Below are positions 35,979 to 48,767 of a stretch of DNA of 64,000 nt, piece after piece. Under the pieces are notes generated by a model, which was not told the DNA's origin, ran no database searches, and saw only the letters and a list, made by a program, of their open reading frames with translations. Each line of letters starts with the position of its first letter. Positions within the stretch are counted from its first letter, which is position 1. Origin of the DNA: Peribolospora baueri. Taxonomy: Eukaryota > Basidiomycota > Peribolosporomycetes > Peribolosporales > Peribolosporaceae. The stretch is from assembly GCA_029717555.1 (NCBI GenBank), contig JAMDHS010000003.1, positions 310,001 to 374,000 of the forward strand, given 5' to 3'. Position numbers and translations under genes: made by a program.

Positions 35979-38900
35979 ATGACCGCCCTCCTCGATCCCC
36001 CCGCTCCCTCCTCCCCGCCGTGTCACCGTCTTTCCCCTTCTCTACCTCCTCCTTCTTCCTTTCCCGCCCCGTCCAGCCACTATACCCCCCATCCGGACGG
36101 CACGATCCCCTCTCCTCCTACGGCGGCCGTGCACGCCGCTTCGACACGACCACCACCAGATCATCATCAACCCCACGAGCGACAACGACAACAACAACAC
36201 GGAAAGCCATCGTGCCGCCCACGCTGCCCACGACAACTTCTTTCCGGCCCCACGTCCCCAGCCTCCGCCGCGTCCGCTTTGGCTGGCGCTATGCGCGTCT
36301 TTCCGCTTACCCACGCGCCTTGGGGCGTTGATCCGCATGGTGAGTGGGCGATTTGATTTGGGCGTTGGATGTGTGGAGGGAAAAGGGGCGATGGGTCCTA
36401 TGGAAGGAGGGAACGAACGAAAGGAGCGAGGCCCGGAATCGTCGTCGGCGTTCTCTCTCGCCTCCGTCCCGATCGCGTGGGTGGTGGGTGGACACGGCCG
36501 CGCACGGGCCATTTCATGCGTGACCGACGCTCCCCCAAGTCGGATCGCAGTACACCCACCTCGCCTCTCTCATTCTCCTCTATTCCATTCCTGCTCGTCT
36601 ACTCCCTGCCGGCTCCTTCCTTCGCTCACTCGTCTCCCCGCCGACTCTTTCCCTCGTCTCTTTCCCTCGCGCTCCCCCCACAGAATGGCCCCCGCCACTC
36701 AAATACCTCGCCCTCGGCGTCGTCATGGTCGGCGCCTTCGGAGGTCCCTTGGCCGCTACAATCAATTATCCGTGAGTGCCGGCCCGCTGTCCGATTCGGA
36801 TGGGCCGCGCGGACGCTGAGTAGCCGCCGCGCCTTTCCGTCCTTGACAAAAGCACGCTCGAGAACATCCAGAGCGACCTCAAGAGCTCCCAGGCGGCCGT
36901 CAACCTTTCGTGAGTTCTGACACGTCTTAGTTCTCGCACCATCGCTCCTCCGCCGCTCACCTCCCATCCTCGCTTCCTCCTACACATCCAGCATCGCCAT
37001 CATCCTCTTCAGCATGGCCTTCTGGCCCCTCATCTGGAACCCACTGAGCAGCAAGATCGGTCGCCGACCAGTGCTCATCTTCACCTTTGGCGTCTACGCC
37101 ACCTTTTCCGTCGCCCTCGGCCTCTGCCAGAATATGCGCCAGATGGTTAGGTCCCGTCGGTCGCTCTCTTGCCTTTGGTCGAAAATCCTTCCCTGACCAA
37201 GCGCTTCCATGTCTACACATGCTTCGCCGCCACCCCCGCAGATCGTTTTCCGCCTCATCCAAGGCGCCGGATCTTCGGCAGCCGCCGGCGTCGGCTCGGC
37301 CGTCGTGGCCGACATTGCAAAGCGCGAGCAACGAGGATGGATGATTGGCGCATTCTACGTCGGACCCCAAGTCGGACCTGCTCTCGGCCCTCTGTTGGGT
37401 GGCGTGATTGGCGAAGCGCTAGGATGGCGAAGTTTGTTCTTTGTACAAGCTATCACTGGCGGTTTGAGCATGATCATTACTCTTCTCTTCCTCCCCGAAT
37501 CGAGGCGCATGCCGGCTATGGTTCCCCAAGCCTCTCTTACCCCTTCCTTCGCCGCCGCCATGCGCTCTCCGCCGTCGCCGTCACCGTCACCGTCACCGTT
37601 TACCCCCCTGGCCGCGGTGGCCCCTGAGGCCTCGCCGACTGGGAAGATTCCCGCACCGACGCCGGCGCATCCCGAGTCCAAGGCCGACAACACTCCCGCA
37701 GCCGAGGCCAAGACCCCTGCGTCGTCGCATCGCGGCGCGCCGTCGTCCGAGGCAGCGGCCGCCGCGGACGATCTCGTCCAGGTCTTCCTCGCACCCGCCT
37801 TCTCCTTCTCCCGGCTCAAGTCTTACGGCTTTGACCCGCTTGAGCCGCTCAAAATGTTCTTTAACCCGAGCATGCCGCTCCCCACTGCCTCGTGAGTCAA
37901 AGCTTTTTCCCCTCCTCCGTGGTCGTTGCTGATCCCATTGTTCATCCCGCAGCCTGGCCATCATCTACAGCGCCTACTTCATGATCTCCCCCGTCTACGC
38001 CCGCTCCCTCCATCAGTACTTTGGCTTCAAGCAGCTCCTCCAGGGCCTCTCATACTTGGCCCCTGGCTTCGGCTTCATCTTGGGCTCCGTCCTCGGAGGC
38101 CGTTTCTCCGACAAGGTCGTCCAATGGTTCGAGCGGACGAAAGGTCAAACGCACGCCGAGGTTCGCTTGGTCTCCAGCGTGCCCTTCGCCTGGATCCCTA
38201 GCGTCGGATTGCTCATGTACGGCTTTGGTCTGCCCTTCCGATGGGAGCTCGCCCTTGCGGGCATGTTTGTCTTGGGTGAGCGGGAGTCCCGACCGTCGGA
38301 CGATAGCACGTTTAGAGCTCATACGAAAGTGTCTCGTTTCCTTCTCGCCGTCGTTGTCGACAGGCTTCGGCACTCTCATGGTCGTCTCTTCCATCAACGC
38401 CTTTGCCATGTGAGCGTCTTTTCGAGCAATCCTGAGCGGTGGGGAGATGAAGACGACGAGTCGCTCATCCATCCATCCGTTCATCGCCCCTCCTCAGTGA
38501 CCTTTACGGTCCCAAAGCCGCTTCGGCCATGGCGGCGCTCAACATGATGCGCTTCTTCCTCTCCGGCGTCGCCTCCCTCGTATCGCAGTACGGCATGAAC
38601 GGCATCGGCCCACGGCGCTTCTACGGCATCATGGCCGCCATATCCTTCGCCGCCGCCGCCAGCCCGGTGATCACGATCATCTGGGGCAAGCGGTGGAGGG
38701 AGAGCTGGGAGCAAAGAAGAGAGGCGACGCTCGCCGCCCGCTCCCGCGCCACGTCCTCCTCTTCCAGCTCAGGCGGCGGCTCGCTACGGGGCAGCGAGAC
38801 GGGCAGGGCGACTCGGAGCGGACGAGGGACGCCGAACGGGGGCGATCGCTCGGCGTCCACGGGCGTTTCCGTCGTCGACGACAAGCCGAAATCGTTTCCG

Positions 38901-39101
38901 CCGTTGGATCTCGAGAAGGACGGCCATCTCGTCCCGGAGCCGGAGCTGGAGCTGGACAAGCGCCAGGCGGACGGGGCGCCGCCGCCGCCTGAAGAGGCTG
39001 TCGACGCTCCGATGGTGCGACCCGATGGCGACGTGGATGTGGAGAAGGGCGGATGCGGGCTAGGGCGAGGAGGAGGAGAAGATACGGAGAAGGCCGGGTA
39101 G
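35979..39101 (+). CDS. MFS multidrug/polyamine-type transporter (DHA1 family)
   Basis: Eight exons: 35979-36339, 36684-36771, 36853-36909, 36992-37145, 37242-37891, 37953-38275, 38364-38409, 38498-39101; 2283 bases, 760 residues. A Pro/Ser/His-rich N-terminal extension of about 120 residues precedes WPPPLKYLALGVVMVGAFGG (helix 1). Hallmarks of DHA1 transporters follow: WNPLSSKIGRRPVLIFTFGV (motif A, loop 2-3), RLIQGAGSSAAAGVGSAVVA (motif B), GWMIGAFYVGPQVGPALGPL (motif C, antiporter signature) and GWRSLFFVQAITGG. A long Pro/Ala/Ser central loop (about 310-410) lies between helices 6 and 7, and the C-terminus is a 130-residue acidic, Pro-rich cytosolic tail. It should be a plasma-membrane proton antiporter for drugs or small metabolites; substrate unknown. 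The extended repeat-rich leader upstream is unusual. Confidence 0.88.
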
Positions 39102-39757
39102 TAGTAGTAGCGTCTCCGTCTTGTTCGTCGTCATCGTCATCCATATCATGGTCATCGTCCGGGATAATCAGCATGTGTCCTATTCCCATCCCCTCCATCT
39201 ATCCTCCCGTCCATCCATCCATCCTTTCCCCTTCACTGACCTCCCTCCTTCTATTCTCTCCATCCACTATGTTGCCGAGCCGGAGCTTTCGAGCTTTCCC
39301 GTTCCTGCACACCTTACCATGTCCAGAAGGAGCATCGGCAAGCTATACCTGTCGCCTCCATCGACTTTTGAGCAGTTGAATGTTACCGGCTGCCGCTCTT
39401 GTCGTGGTACATCCCATACGGACCCATTCGCCGCGGCCCAGGCACGTGACGGACGCGTGCCGCCGCGTGCCAGTCCTCGCTCGATAGCATCCACTTCTTC
39501 GTTTCCCTCGCTCTCATCCTCTCCGTTCCACTTGACTTACCCATACCTGCCTGCCTACCACCCTTCCCGCTCGCCCTTCGCGCGCCCGTTCTTACCTACC
39601 TCGGCTCATCCCTCCGCTAGCCCGGCCCTTTTTTTATATTTTTTATCGAACCCTTTCCCTCTCTTCCCACCGTTTCAAAACCCGAACGAACGAAACATCG
39701 CCCTCGAACGACGCGGAAAGAAAAACGACGAGACGGAAAGGAAAGACGGACGACGAC
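39102..39757. other. Intergenic: MFS 3' UTR and UBE2C-like promoter
   Basis: 656 bases, strongly CT-rich on the plus strand, with an AT-rich element tttttttatattttttatcg (39630-39649), the most AT-rich spot in the area, 110 bases upstream of the start codon. No gene seen. Confidence 0.5.
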
Positions 39758-41136
39758 ATGGACACCCAGAACTATCCCTCGAACGGCGTTCCCCCTTCTT
39801 CTTCTTCTTCTTCTCCAGGAGGAGGAGCGGGAGCGGGAAAGAGCGTGGAAGCCGTCTCGGGAGGCGTTGGGCAGGGTAGCGTGACGAAGAGGTTGCAGAG
39901 CGAGCTCATGGGATTGATGGTGAGTCGCTTTTCGTCGTCGTTCCCTCTCCGCTCCGTTCTGTGTTGTCTTTGCAAGGCGCCGCGGGGAGGCAGCCGGCTC
40001 GGCTCGTGGCTGAAGGAAGACGAAGCGAGGCGGGGGAGCGTCTGGGGATCGTGTGCGGGCTTGGCCGTGGGGAACGGCGTTGGCATTGGCATTCTTTCCG
40101 TTTTGTCCCTCCCTCGAGCCTTTGCACCACGCACACTCCTCGCTCCGCCCCGGCTGCGTTGGTTCCCCCAGCCTTTCTCCGAGTTACGCGTGCCTTGGAC
40201 TCGTCGAAGGGGAGGAAGAAACTCACTCTCGATCGATGCTCTTCTCTTCCTTCCTCTCCCCCGTCCCATCAGATGTCCGACGCAGAAGGCATCTCCGCCT
40301 TTCCCGTCTCGGACGCAAACTTGCTCGAGTGGGCCGGCACCATCACCGGCGTGTCTGGCAGTAAGTACCAGCAGTGGCAGACGTGTGAACAGCGACGGGC
40401 GTCGCTGATTCCCTCGACCTGCCGTCCATCGCCGCGACGTCACTATTCTCATCCTTCTTCTCCGTCCCTCTTTCACCGACATCCGCCCGCCTTCTCCAGC
40501 TGTGTACGAGTCCTTAACGTTCAAGATCTCCCTTCGCTTCCCTCCCAACTACCCCTTTTCAGCCCCGACAGTCCGGTTCGAGAGCACGTGCTACCATCCC
40601 AACGTGGATCTGCATGGCAACATTTGCTTGGACATTGTGAGTTCCGGACTTGGCAGCGCGCGCTCGTTTTCCTTCTTCCTGTTTCATTTTTTTTTTCGAG
40701 GAAAGGCGGCTTGACGCATCTCCTTTCCCTCCCAACCGACCGACGCCCGTTTCAGCTCAAGGACAAGTGGTCAGCAGTCTATAATGTGCAGACCATCCTC
40801 CTTTCCCTGCAATCCATGCTCGGCGGTGAGTTGGCTGGTTCGCGTCCCGGGCGAGCCGTCGTGACGTTGTTTACCGAATTTGTTCTTCCTCGTGTACCGC
40901 TGCGTCTAGACCCCAACAACGATTCTCCACTCAACGGCGAGGCCGCCAATCTGTGGGAGGATCAAGCGGGTGAGCGTCCAGCTCGCCTCGAAGCGATGCG
41001 ACTCGACCCGGAGCGGATGACGGACGCGACTGACCGCTCGTTTTTTTTTTTGGCGTTGGCCCCCCGCCCTTGTTCCCCGCGATCAGCGTTCAAGAAGCAG
41101 CTGATGAAGTACTACACTCCGGTCGACGACCTGTAA
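39758..41136 (+). CDS. Ubiquitin-conjugating enzyme E2-C (UBE2C/UbcH10-like)
   Basis: Six exons (39758-39919, 40273-40360, 40500-40636, 40756-40825, 40910-40969, 41087-41136) give 188 residues. A 40-residue Ser/Gly-rich N-terminal extension precedes [20 protein letters not shown], which matches the start of the UBE2C core. The UBC fold follows: [40 protein letters not shown], the active-site cysteine in [26 protein letters not shown], then [20 protein letters not shown] and [12 protein letters not shown]. The HPNVDxxGNICLDILKxKWSAxY block and SPLNxxAAxLW are typical of E2-C, which works with the anaphase-promoting complex on cyclins and securin. No cell-cycle element was identified in the promoter. 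Confidence 0.92.
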
Positions 41137-42012
41137 ACGCCGACTCAGCATTACCGGGCCGCCCCGCCGGACGACGCATGCACCCACCCACCCACCCATG
41201 GCCTCTATCACGCACCGCACGCCTGTGACGACAACGACGACCCGTCAAGCTTAGCCCTTTGCCCCCCCCATTTTTGCTCTCTCCCTCCTCCCGGCACCTC
41301 TCATCACCTCTCCTTTCCTCTCTCTCTTCCGCACGTGTACATTCTACGCTCGCTTCACGCCACAGCCAATCCATCCTCCTACCCTCTTCTTCTTCTTCGT
41401 TTTCGTCCCTTGCCCCGGCCGACCGAACGGGTGGGTGTGACGTGATGGGACGTTCTACAAATCGTTCGCCGCGTTGGGTCGGCGGTGGATGGATGGGATG
41501 GCGGCCGGCCTTCCTTGGCGCCGATTTCGTCGCACGAGGGCACGAACGGTGAGCCCGTCGAAACCGACGCTCCGCTTCGTGCAGCGGAGAGCGGATGCGG
41601 TGGAGGTTCGCTAGCCGCTGGCCGGGCCCATCGCGATGAGAGATGAGAGAGAGGAAGGACGGATGAACGAATGGACGTAAACTCCTTAGATTCGTATCCT
41701 TCATGCGACGATGGGCGATAGACATGAGAGGGGGGGGTTGGGGGGGAAGACAAGAGGAAGCGTCGCGGGAACAAGAACGTATCGAGACATGAATTGGAGA
41801 AAAAGAAAGCGACCGACGGAGGGGACGGCAGGCAAGAAAGGGGAGCAAGGAAAGCACAGAAGAAAGGCAAGGCCAAGAAAGAGCGGAGGGAGGAAGGCAA
41901 GCAGCCAAGCAAAACGAAAGAGTTGTCGTCGTGGATGAATGGATGGATGGATGGACGAAGGACATACATGTGCGCGCGCAGAGTCGATGATCTAAAACTT
42001 TTTTCGACACTC
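41137..42012. other. Tail-to-tail spacer between UBE2C-like gene and GLT1
   Basis: 876 bases with both 3' UTRs. Contains CCCA/CCAC-rich and CT-rich simple stretches and a GGAT run (atggatggatggatgg, about 41938-41953). Open frames on both strands are of shadow type. Confidence 0.5.
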
Positions 42013-45000
42013 TCAGGCCTGAACGCCGACGACGCCAGCCTTTGGCGGCACAAAATGCCGGGCGGGGATGCCACCGGCGACGGGGAGCCTGGACCTGCCG
42101 ACGCCCATCAAGTCCTCGTCGACGACTTGGGCGACGCCCCTACCCTCGTTGATGCCCCACACGATCAGCGACTGGCCACGGCGGCAGTCTCCGGCGGCGT
42201 ACAGGCCGGGAGAGCCGGCGGCCAACCGGTAGTCCTTCCAGGCCGCCTTGTAGTTGCCTCGGCCGTCGAGCTCGGCGCCGAGTTGCTTGGCGAGCTCCTG
42301 CTCCGGGCCGAGGAAGCCGAGGGAGAGCAAGCAGAGCTGGGCCGGGTAGAACTTTTCGGAACCCGGCACCTCGTCCATCTTCCACCGGCCGCTGGCGTCC
42401 TTGGACCAGTCGACCCTGACGGTGTTGAGACCGGTGAGCTTGCCGTCGGCGTCCTTGACAAACTCCTTGGTGGAGATGCAGTACTCTCGCGGGTCCTTGC
42501 CAAACTTGTCCTGCACCTCCGAGTGGCCGTAGTCGACGCGGAAGATGCGCGGCCACTGAGGCCACGGGTTGCCCGGACCGCGCGTCTCGGGAGGCTGGGG
42601 GAGGAGCTCAAAGTTGACGATCGACTTGGCACCGTGACGGATGGAGGTGCCGATGCAGTCGTTGCCCGTGTCACCGCCGCCGATGACGACCACGTCTTTG
42701 TCCTTGGCCGACAGGTAATTGCCGTCCTCGAGCTGAGAGTCGAGGAGCGACTTTGTGTTGGGCTGGAGAAAGTCCATCGCAAAGTGGACGCCGTCCGCGT
42801 CGCGGTTGGGCACCTTGAGGTCGCGAGGCCAGGTGGCGCCCGTGGCGATGACCACGGCGTCGTTCTCGGACCGGAGCTGAGCCGGGTCGACGTTGCGACC
42901 GACGTTGGCGTTGACGACAAACTGGACGCCCTCGGCGGCCATGAGGTCGACGCGGCGCTGGACGATGGCCTTGTCGAGCTTCATGTTGGGGATGCCGTAG
43001 ACGAGAAGGCCGCCGATGCGGTCGTTACGCTCGTACACGGTCACCGAGTGGCCGGCCTTGTTGAGCTGGTCGGCGGCGGCCAAACCGGCGGGACCGGAGC
43101 CGATGATGGCCACTTTTTTACCGGTGCGCGACGCGGGCGGGCGCGGGACCATGAGGCCGTGCTCGAAGCCGTAGTCGATGATGGCGCACTCGATGCTCTT
43201 GATGCCGACGGGCTGCTCGTTGATGCCCAAGACGCAAGCTCCTTCGCAGGGGGCGGGGCAGACGCGACCGGTGAACTCGGGGCTGTCAAGCGGGGCCGAA
43301 AACAAGTAAATTGAGCGAGGGGTGGCGTCTCGATTAGGAAGGGACGACCGACGCAGACTCACAAGTTGTTGGTCATGAGCAGACGGTTGAGAGCGTCGGC
43401 CCACTGCGACTTGAACACGAGGTCGTTCCACTTGGGAATTACGTTGCTGATCGGGCAACCGGTATCGGATTGGCAGAACGGCACACCGCAGTCCATGCAC
43501 CGCGCCGCTTGGTACTTGAGCTCAGAGTTAGCGAGTCGGGAGGAGAGCTCGTTCCAGTCCTTGGTGCGCTTGCGTGTGTTACGGTAGTGCTCTCCCAGGC
43601 GCTTGTACTTCATGAACCCGCGCGTCTTGTCGAGCTTGGTGAGGCGCTGCTTGGCCGTCGCGTCGTCGACCATCGAGTCCTCCAGGTCGACCACCGGAGG
43701 CTCGTGGCCGGCCGGCTTGGAGGCGGCCGAGGTGGCGGTGGCGGTGGCGGCGGCGGGGGCCGTGGCGTCCTTGGCGCCGTCGGCGGAGACGGCAGCGGCA
43801 GCGGCGGCGCCGGTCTTGCTGTTGGCGGAGTCGTCCTCGACGACCGACACGTCGACCTGGCTCGAGTGGCGGGAGAGCGAGCCGAGGAGGTCGACGTGGC
43901 TCGACCGCTTCTTCTCTGCGGCCGCCTTGGCCGCCTGCTCCTCAAGGACGCGCTTGTAGTCGAGGGGCATGACACGGACGAAGCGAGGGAGGAGGTGAGC
44001 AAAGTCGTGGAGCACGTGGTCCGCGACGGTGGAGCCGGTGTAGTGTCGGTGGTCCTCGATGAGGTTGCGAAGCTCGGCAACCTCGTGCGGGTCGGTGACG
44101 CGACCGAGCTCGACCATCTCGGTGTTGCACCTCGACTTGAAGTTGCGGTTCATGTCGAGAACGTAGGCGATACCACCGCTCATACCGGCCGCAAAGTTGC
44201 GGCCGGTGGAGCCGAGAATGACGACGCGACCGCCGGTCATGTACTCGCAGCCGTGGTCGCCGACGCCCTCGACGACGGCGTGGGCGCCCGAGTTCCTGAC
44301 GGCGAAGCGCTCGGCGGCGATACCGCGGAAGTAGGCGTGGCCGGAGGTGGCGCCGTAGAGGCAGACGTTGCCGACGATAATGTTCTCCTCGGCCTTGAAC
44401 GTGGACGTCTTGGGCGGGTAGACGATGAGACGACCACCGGAGAGGCCTTTGCCGACGTAGTCGTTGGCGTCGCCCTCGAGCTCAAAGGTGATGCCGGGGG
44501 CGAGGAAGGCACCGCAGGACTGACCGGCGGAGCCCTTGGCGTTGATGTGGATCGTGTCCTTCGGCAGACCATCCTCGCCGAAGAGCTTGGAGACGCGGTA
44601 GGAGAGCGTGGCGCCGAGGGCGCGGTCCGTGTTGACGACGTCGCAATCGATCTGGACGGGGAGACCCTGGGTGAGCGCGGGCTCGGCCTCGTCGATAAAC
44701 TTGTTGTCGAGACGGACGTAGAGCTTGTGGTCCTGCTGGCGGACCTTGTACGTCGCTGCGCCGGGCCTCATGGTGTGAGCGGGCTTGAGGAGCGCCGAAA
44801 GGTCCAAGTTGGCCGTCTTGGGCGTCCGGAGCTTTTCGTTAACGCGCAGGAATTCAGACCGGCCGACCATCTCGTTGATCGTCCTGAACCCGAGCTTGGC
44901 CATGATCTCGCGAAGCTCCTCGGCGAGGTAGTAGAAAAAGTTGACCACGTGCTCCGGCTGACCGGCGAACTTTGCGCGCAGCTCGGGGTCCTGAGTGGCG

Positions 45001-48000
45001 ATACCGACGGGGCAGGTGTTCTGAGAAAAAGAAAGGAAAACAAAAGATTAGCCGTCGGCGGTAGAACAACAACGAAAACCTCTGATAATGATCACAAAAC
45101 TCACCAAATGGCACTTCTTCATCATGACGCAACCCATAGCGATGAGCGGCGTAGTAGCAAAGCCGTACTCCTCCGCGCCGAGGAGGCAGGCAATGGCGAC
45201 GTCGCGACCGGTACGAATCTGACCGTCGGTCTGGACAGTGACGCGGCCACGGAGGTCGTTGAGGACGAGCGTCTGGTGCGTCTCCGCCAAGCCGAGTTCC
45301 CACGGCAGGCCGGCGTACTTGATGCCCGTCCAGCGAGAGGCGCCCGTACCGCCGTCGTGGCCAGAGATGAGAATGTGGTCGGCGCGCGCTTTGGCGACGC
45401 CCGAAGCGACGATGCCGACGCCGACTTCGGAGACCAGCTTGACGCTCACACGCGACCGCGGGTTGGCGCACTTGAGGTCGTAGATGAGCTGCTTCAAGTC
45501 CTCGATCGAGTAGATGTCGTGGTGCGGCGGCGGGGAGATGAGGCCGACGCCGGCGGTGGAGTGACGCGTGCGCGCGATCGACTGCGACACCTTGTGTCCC
45601 GGCAGCTCACCACCCTCACCCGGCTTGGCGCCCTGGGCCATCTTGATTTGCAGCTCGTCAGCGTCGGCAAGGTAGTTGCTCGTCACGCCAAACCGGCCCG
45701 AGGCGACCTGCTTGATGGCCGAGCGCATCGAGTCGCCGTTCGGCAGCGGGTTCGACCGCTCCGCGTCCTCACCACCTTCTCCCGTGTTCGACTTTCCACC
45801 GAGCCGGTTCATGGCGATGGCGAGACCGGAGTGGGCCTCCATGGAGATGGAGCCGTACGACATGGCGCCCGTGCAGAACCGACGAACGATCTCGGTCCAC
45901 GGCTCGACCTGGTCGACGGGGATGCCCATCGCCTTGTCAAAGTCAAAGTCGAGCAAGCCGCGAAGGGTGACGCGTCGAATCTGCTCGTAGGCGTTTTGGG
46001 CGTACGTGTTGTAGGCCGTCTGGTTCTTGTTCCGGACCGCGTCTTGAAGGTTGGCGATGCCAGTGGGGTCGTTGATGTGCGGCTCGCCGCCGTCGCGCCA
46101 GTGGTACTCGCCCGACTCGGGTAGGCCGGCGGGGACGACGGTATCGCGGGAGGGCCAGGCGCGCTCGTGGAACTCGAAGGCGTCCATGGCGAGGAGCTCA
46201 AAAGTGGCGCCCTTGACGCGCGAGGCGGTGCCGCTGAAGCACCGGTCGACCACCGAGTTGTCCAAACCTAGAGCCTCGAAGATCTGAGCGCCCTTGTAGG
46301 ACTGAAGAGTGGAAATGCCCATCTTGCTCATCACCTTGAGGATGCCGTTGTCGCACGCGTGGCGGTAGTTGTCGAGCAGCTGATCGTCGGTCAGGTCGCC
46401 CTTGACGAGGCCCTCGCGGCCCATCTTGAGCATGGCCTCGATGGCGCCGTACGGGCAGACGGAGTCGGCGCCGTAGCCGACCAGGACGCAGAAGTGGTGC
46501 ACCTCGCGCGCCTCGGCGGACTCGACCATGAGCGCCACCTTGGAGCGCTCCTTGCTGCGGGTGAGGTGGTGGTGAACGCCACCGCAGGCGATGAGCGCCG
46601 AGATGGGCAAGCGGTCCGGGCCGGTGGCGCGGTCGGAGAGGACGACGACGCGGTAGCCGTCGCGAATCGCTTTGGAGCTCTCGGCGCAGATGCGGTCCAG
46701 GGTGGCCTTGTAGCCGGCGAGGCCCTCGCGCTTGTCAAAGGTGATGTCGATGACCATCGTCGGCCAGTCCCGGTGGACGACGTCGAGCTTCTTCACCGCG
46801 TTCATCTCCTCGATGGAGAGCACGGGGGAGGGGAGGAGGAGCCTGTGGGCCTGCTCCGCGCGCTTCTCCAGCAGGTTGCCCTCGGGGCCGACGTACTGCT
46901 CGAGGGACATGACGATGTTTTCGCGGATGGGGTCGATCGGCGGGTTGGTGACCTGAGCGAAGAGCTGGCGGAAGTAGTCGTAGACGAGGCGAGGCGCGGT
47001 GGTCATGCAGGCCAGCGGGGCGTCGTTGCCCATCGAGCCGAGGGCCTCCTTGCCGTCGGAGACGAGGGGGAGCATGAGCAGGTTGATCTGCTCAGCGGTG
47101 TAGCCAAAGGCGAGCAGCTTGGGATCCGTGCTGAGCGGGGACTCGTCGACGACGGGGGCGATGTTGGCCTTGGCACGGACGTGCTCGACAATGTTGGGCA
47201 GACGGAGCATCTGCTCTTCGAGCCAGGCGGCAAAGTTCTCGGACTGGGCGGTGGAGAGCTTGAGCTCGCGGTCGTCGACGACGCGGCCCTGGACGGTGTC
47301 AACGAGGAGCATCTTGCCCGGCTGGAGACGGCCCTTGGAGAGGACGGTGGAGGGCTCGATGTAGATGGTGCCGACCTCGGAGGCGCAGATCATGATGTCG
47401 TCCTTGGTGATGATGTACCGGCACGGGCGGAGACCGTTCCGGTCCAGGTTGGCGCCGCAGTAGCGACCGTCGGCAAAGGTGAAGAGGGCGGGGCCGTCCC
47501 AGGGCTCCATGAGACAGGCGGCCCACTGGTAGAAAGCCCTCTTTTCGGGCTCCATGTCGGCGTTGTCCTGCCAGGCCTCGGGGACCATCATCATGACGGC
47601 CTGCGGGAGGGTGAGGACGCCGTTGACGACGAGGAGCTCGAGGACGTTGTCAAAGGCGGCCGAGTCGGAGCCGCCGGTCTCGACGATGGGGTAGAGCATG
47701 TCGAGCTCGTCGCCGAAGAGGGTCGACTTGAGCTGACCCTCGCGTGCGCGCATCCAGTTCTTGTTTCCGCGGATGGTGTTGATCTCTCCGTTGTGGGCGG
47801 CCCAGCGCATGGGCTGGGCGCGGTCCCAGGAGGGGAAAGTGTTGGTGGAGAAGCGGGAGTGGACGAGGGCAAAGTGGGCGGCGTACCAGCTGTTGTTGAG
47901 GTCGTGGTAGTAGTTGTAGACCTGGGGCGGGGTGAGCTGACCCTTGTAGACGATGTTCTTGTTGCTGAGGGAACAGATGTAGAACCACTTTGCGAGGGTG

Positions 48001-48680
48001 ATGGTGTGGGTGGAGTGCTTGCGGAGGACGTAGAGCTGTCGGTTGAAACGGCCCTCGTCAAACTTTTCGGGCTGCTCGCACTGCGTCGACTTTTCGCCAT
48101 AGCTGGCCTTGAGGACGACGAAGGGCTGCATGATCTTGGGCTCCTTGCTCAGCGCGGCGGGGCCGAGGATGGTGTTGTCGACGGGGACGTCTCGCCAGCC
48201 GAGGACGCGAAGGCCGAGCTCGTCGGCGATGCGCTCAAAGGTGGCGATGTGCTGGGCGCGGGCGCGGGCGTCGTTGGGGTCGAAGAAGAGGTTGCCGACG
48301 GCGTACTCTCCCTCGGCGGGAAGGACGCATCCGAGCTCGCGCTCGGCCTCGCGCTGGAAGAAGGCGTGGGGGATGCCGGTCATGACGCCAGCGCCGTCGC
48401 CGTCCCTCGCGTCGGCGCCGGTGGCGCCACGGTGGGTCATGTTGCAAAGGAGGGACTTTGCATCGCTGACGATCTTGTGGGAGGCCTTGCCCTTGATGTG
48501 GCAGAGGAAGCCGACGCCGCAGGCGTCTTTTTCATTTTCGGGGTCGTAGAGGCCCTGAGCGGCGGGCAGGGAGCCGGCGGCCCAGGAGGCGCCGTCTCTC
48601 TTCACGGACTGGAAGCCATTGGCGTTGAAATCGTCGCTCGTGGTGGTCTCTGGGTGAGCGTCTAGGCGAGCGATGGCCAT
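42013..48680 (-). CDS. GLT1: Glutamate synthase (NAD(P)H-dependent GOGAT), fused large and small domains
   Basis: Three exons (48680-45105, 45020-43363, 43282-42013) give 2167 residues; introns are 84 and 80 bases. It converts glutamine plus 2-oxoglutarate to two glutamates. The N-terminus has a 53-residue propeptide ending just before the catalytic CGVGF (Cys54 as class-II amidotransferase nucleophile). Next: [20 protein letters not shown], the central domain, the FMN-binding synthase domain with [20 protein letters not shown] and [18 protein letters not shown], the 3Fe-4S cysteines ([17 protein letters not shown]), a GXGXG beta-helix domain, an Ala-rich linker and the beta-subunit-like domain with [22 protein letters not shown] and two nucleotide folds ([26 protein letters not shown]). 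The fused form is typical of fungal and plant NADH-GOGAT. Extreme codon bias leaves 884- and 768-codon open frames on the opposite strand. Confidence 0.97.
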
Positions 48681-48725
48681 GCTATTGGCCTGGGCGGGTT
48701 GGAGCTGGATGGGAGGGCGGTGGGG

Positions 48726-48767
48726 CAAGGGCAAGGGCAAGGGCAAGAGCAAGGGCAAGGGCAAGGA
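48726..48767. repeat. GGGCAA hexanucleotide array in the GLT1 leader
   Basis: Seven GGGCAA/GAGCAA units, 45-90 bases upstream of the GLT1 ATG. On the gene strand this is a TTGCCC/CCCTTG array and is probably transcribed. Confidence 0.8.

Noticed and set aside
36000-36340. N-terminal extension of the MFS transporter considered as non-coding
   Set aside because: Kept as coding because the ATG at 35979 joins in phase with exon 2 and no later ATG lies in the first exon close to the donor except one in MRVFPLTHAPWG (about 36291); that alternative start remains possible.
42013-43314. Plus-strand 506-codon open frame 41794-43314
   Set aside because: Antisense of the last GLT1 exon, whose minus-strand translation has clear flavin/NAD(P)-binding and Fe-S motifs.
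43470-46124. 884-codon open frame on the plus strand (and another of 768 codons at 46359-48665)
   Set aside because: They lie exactly opposite GLT1 exons; strong GC-ending codon bias removes stops from the antisense frame. Their translations are Val/Asp/Gly/Leu-rich mirror images without any motif.
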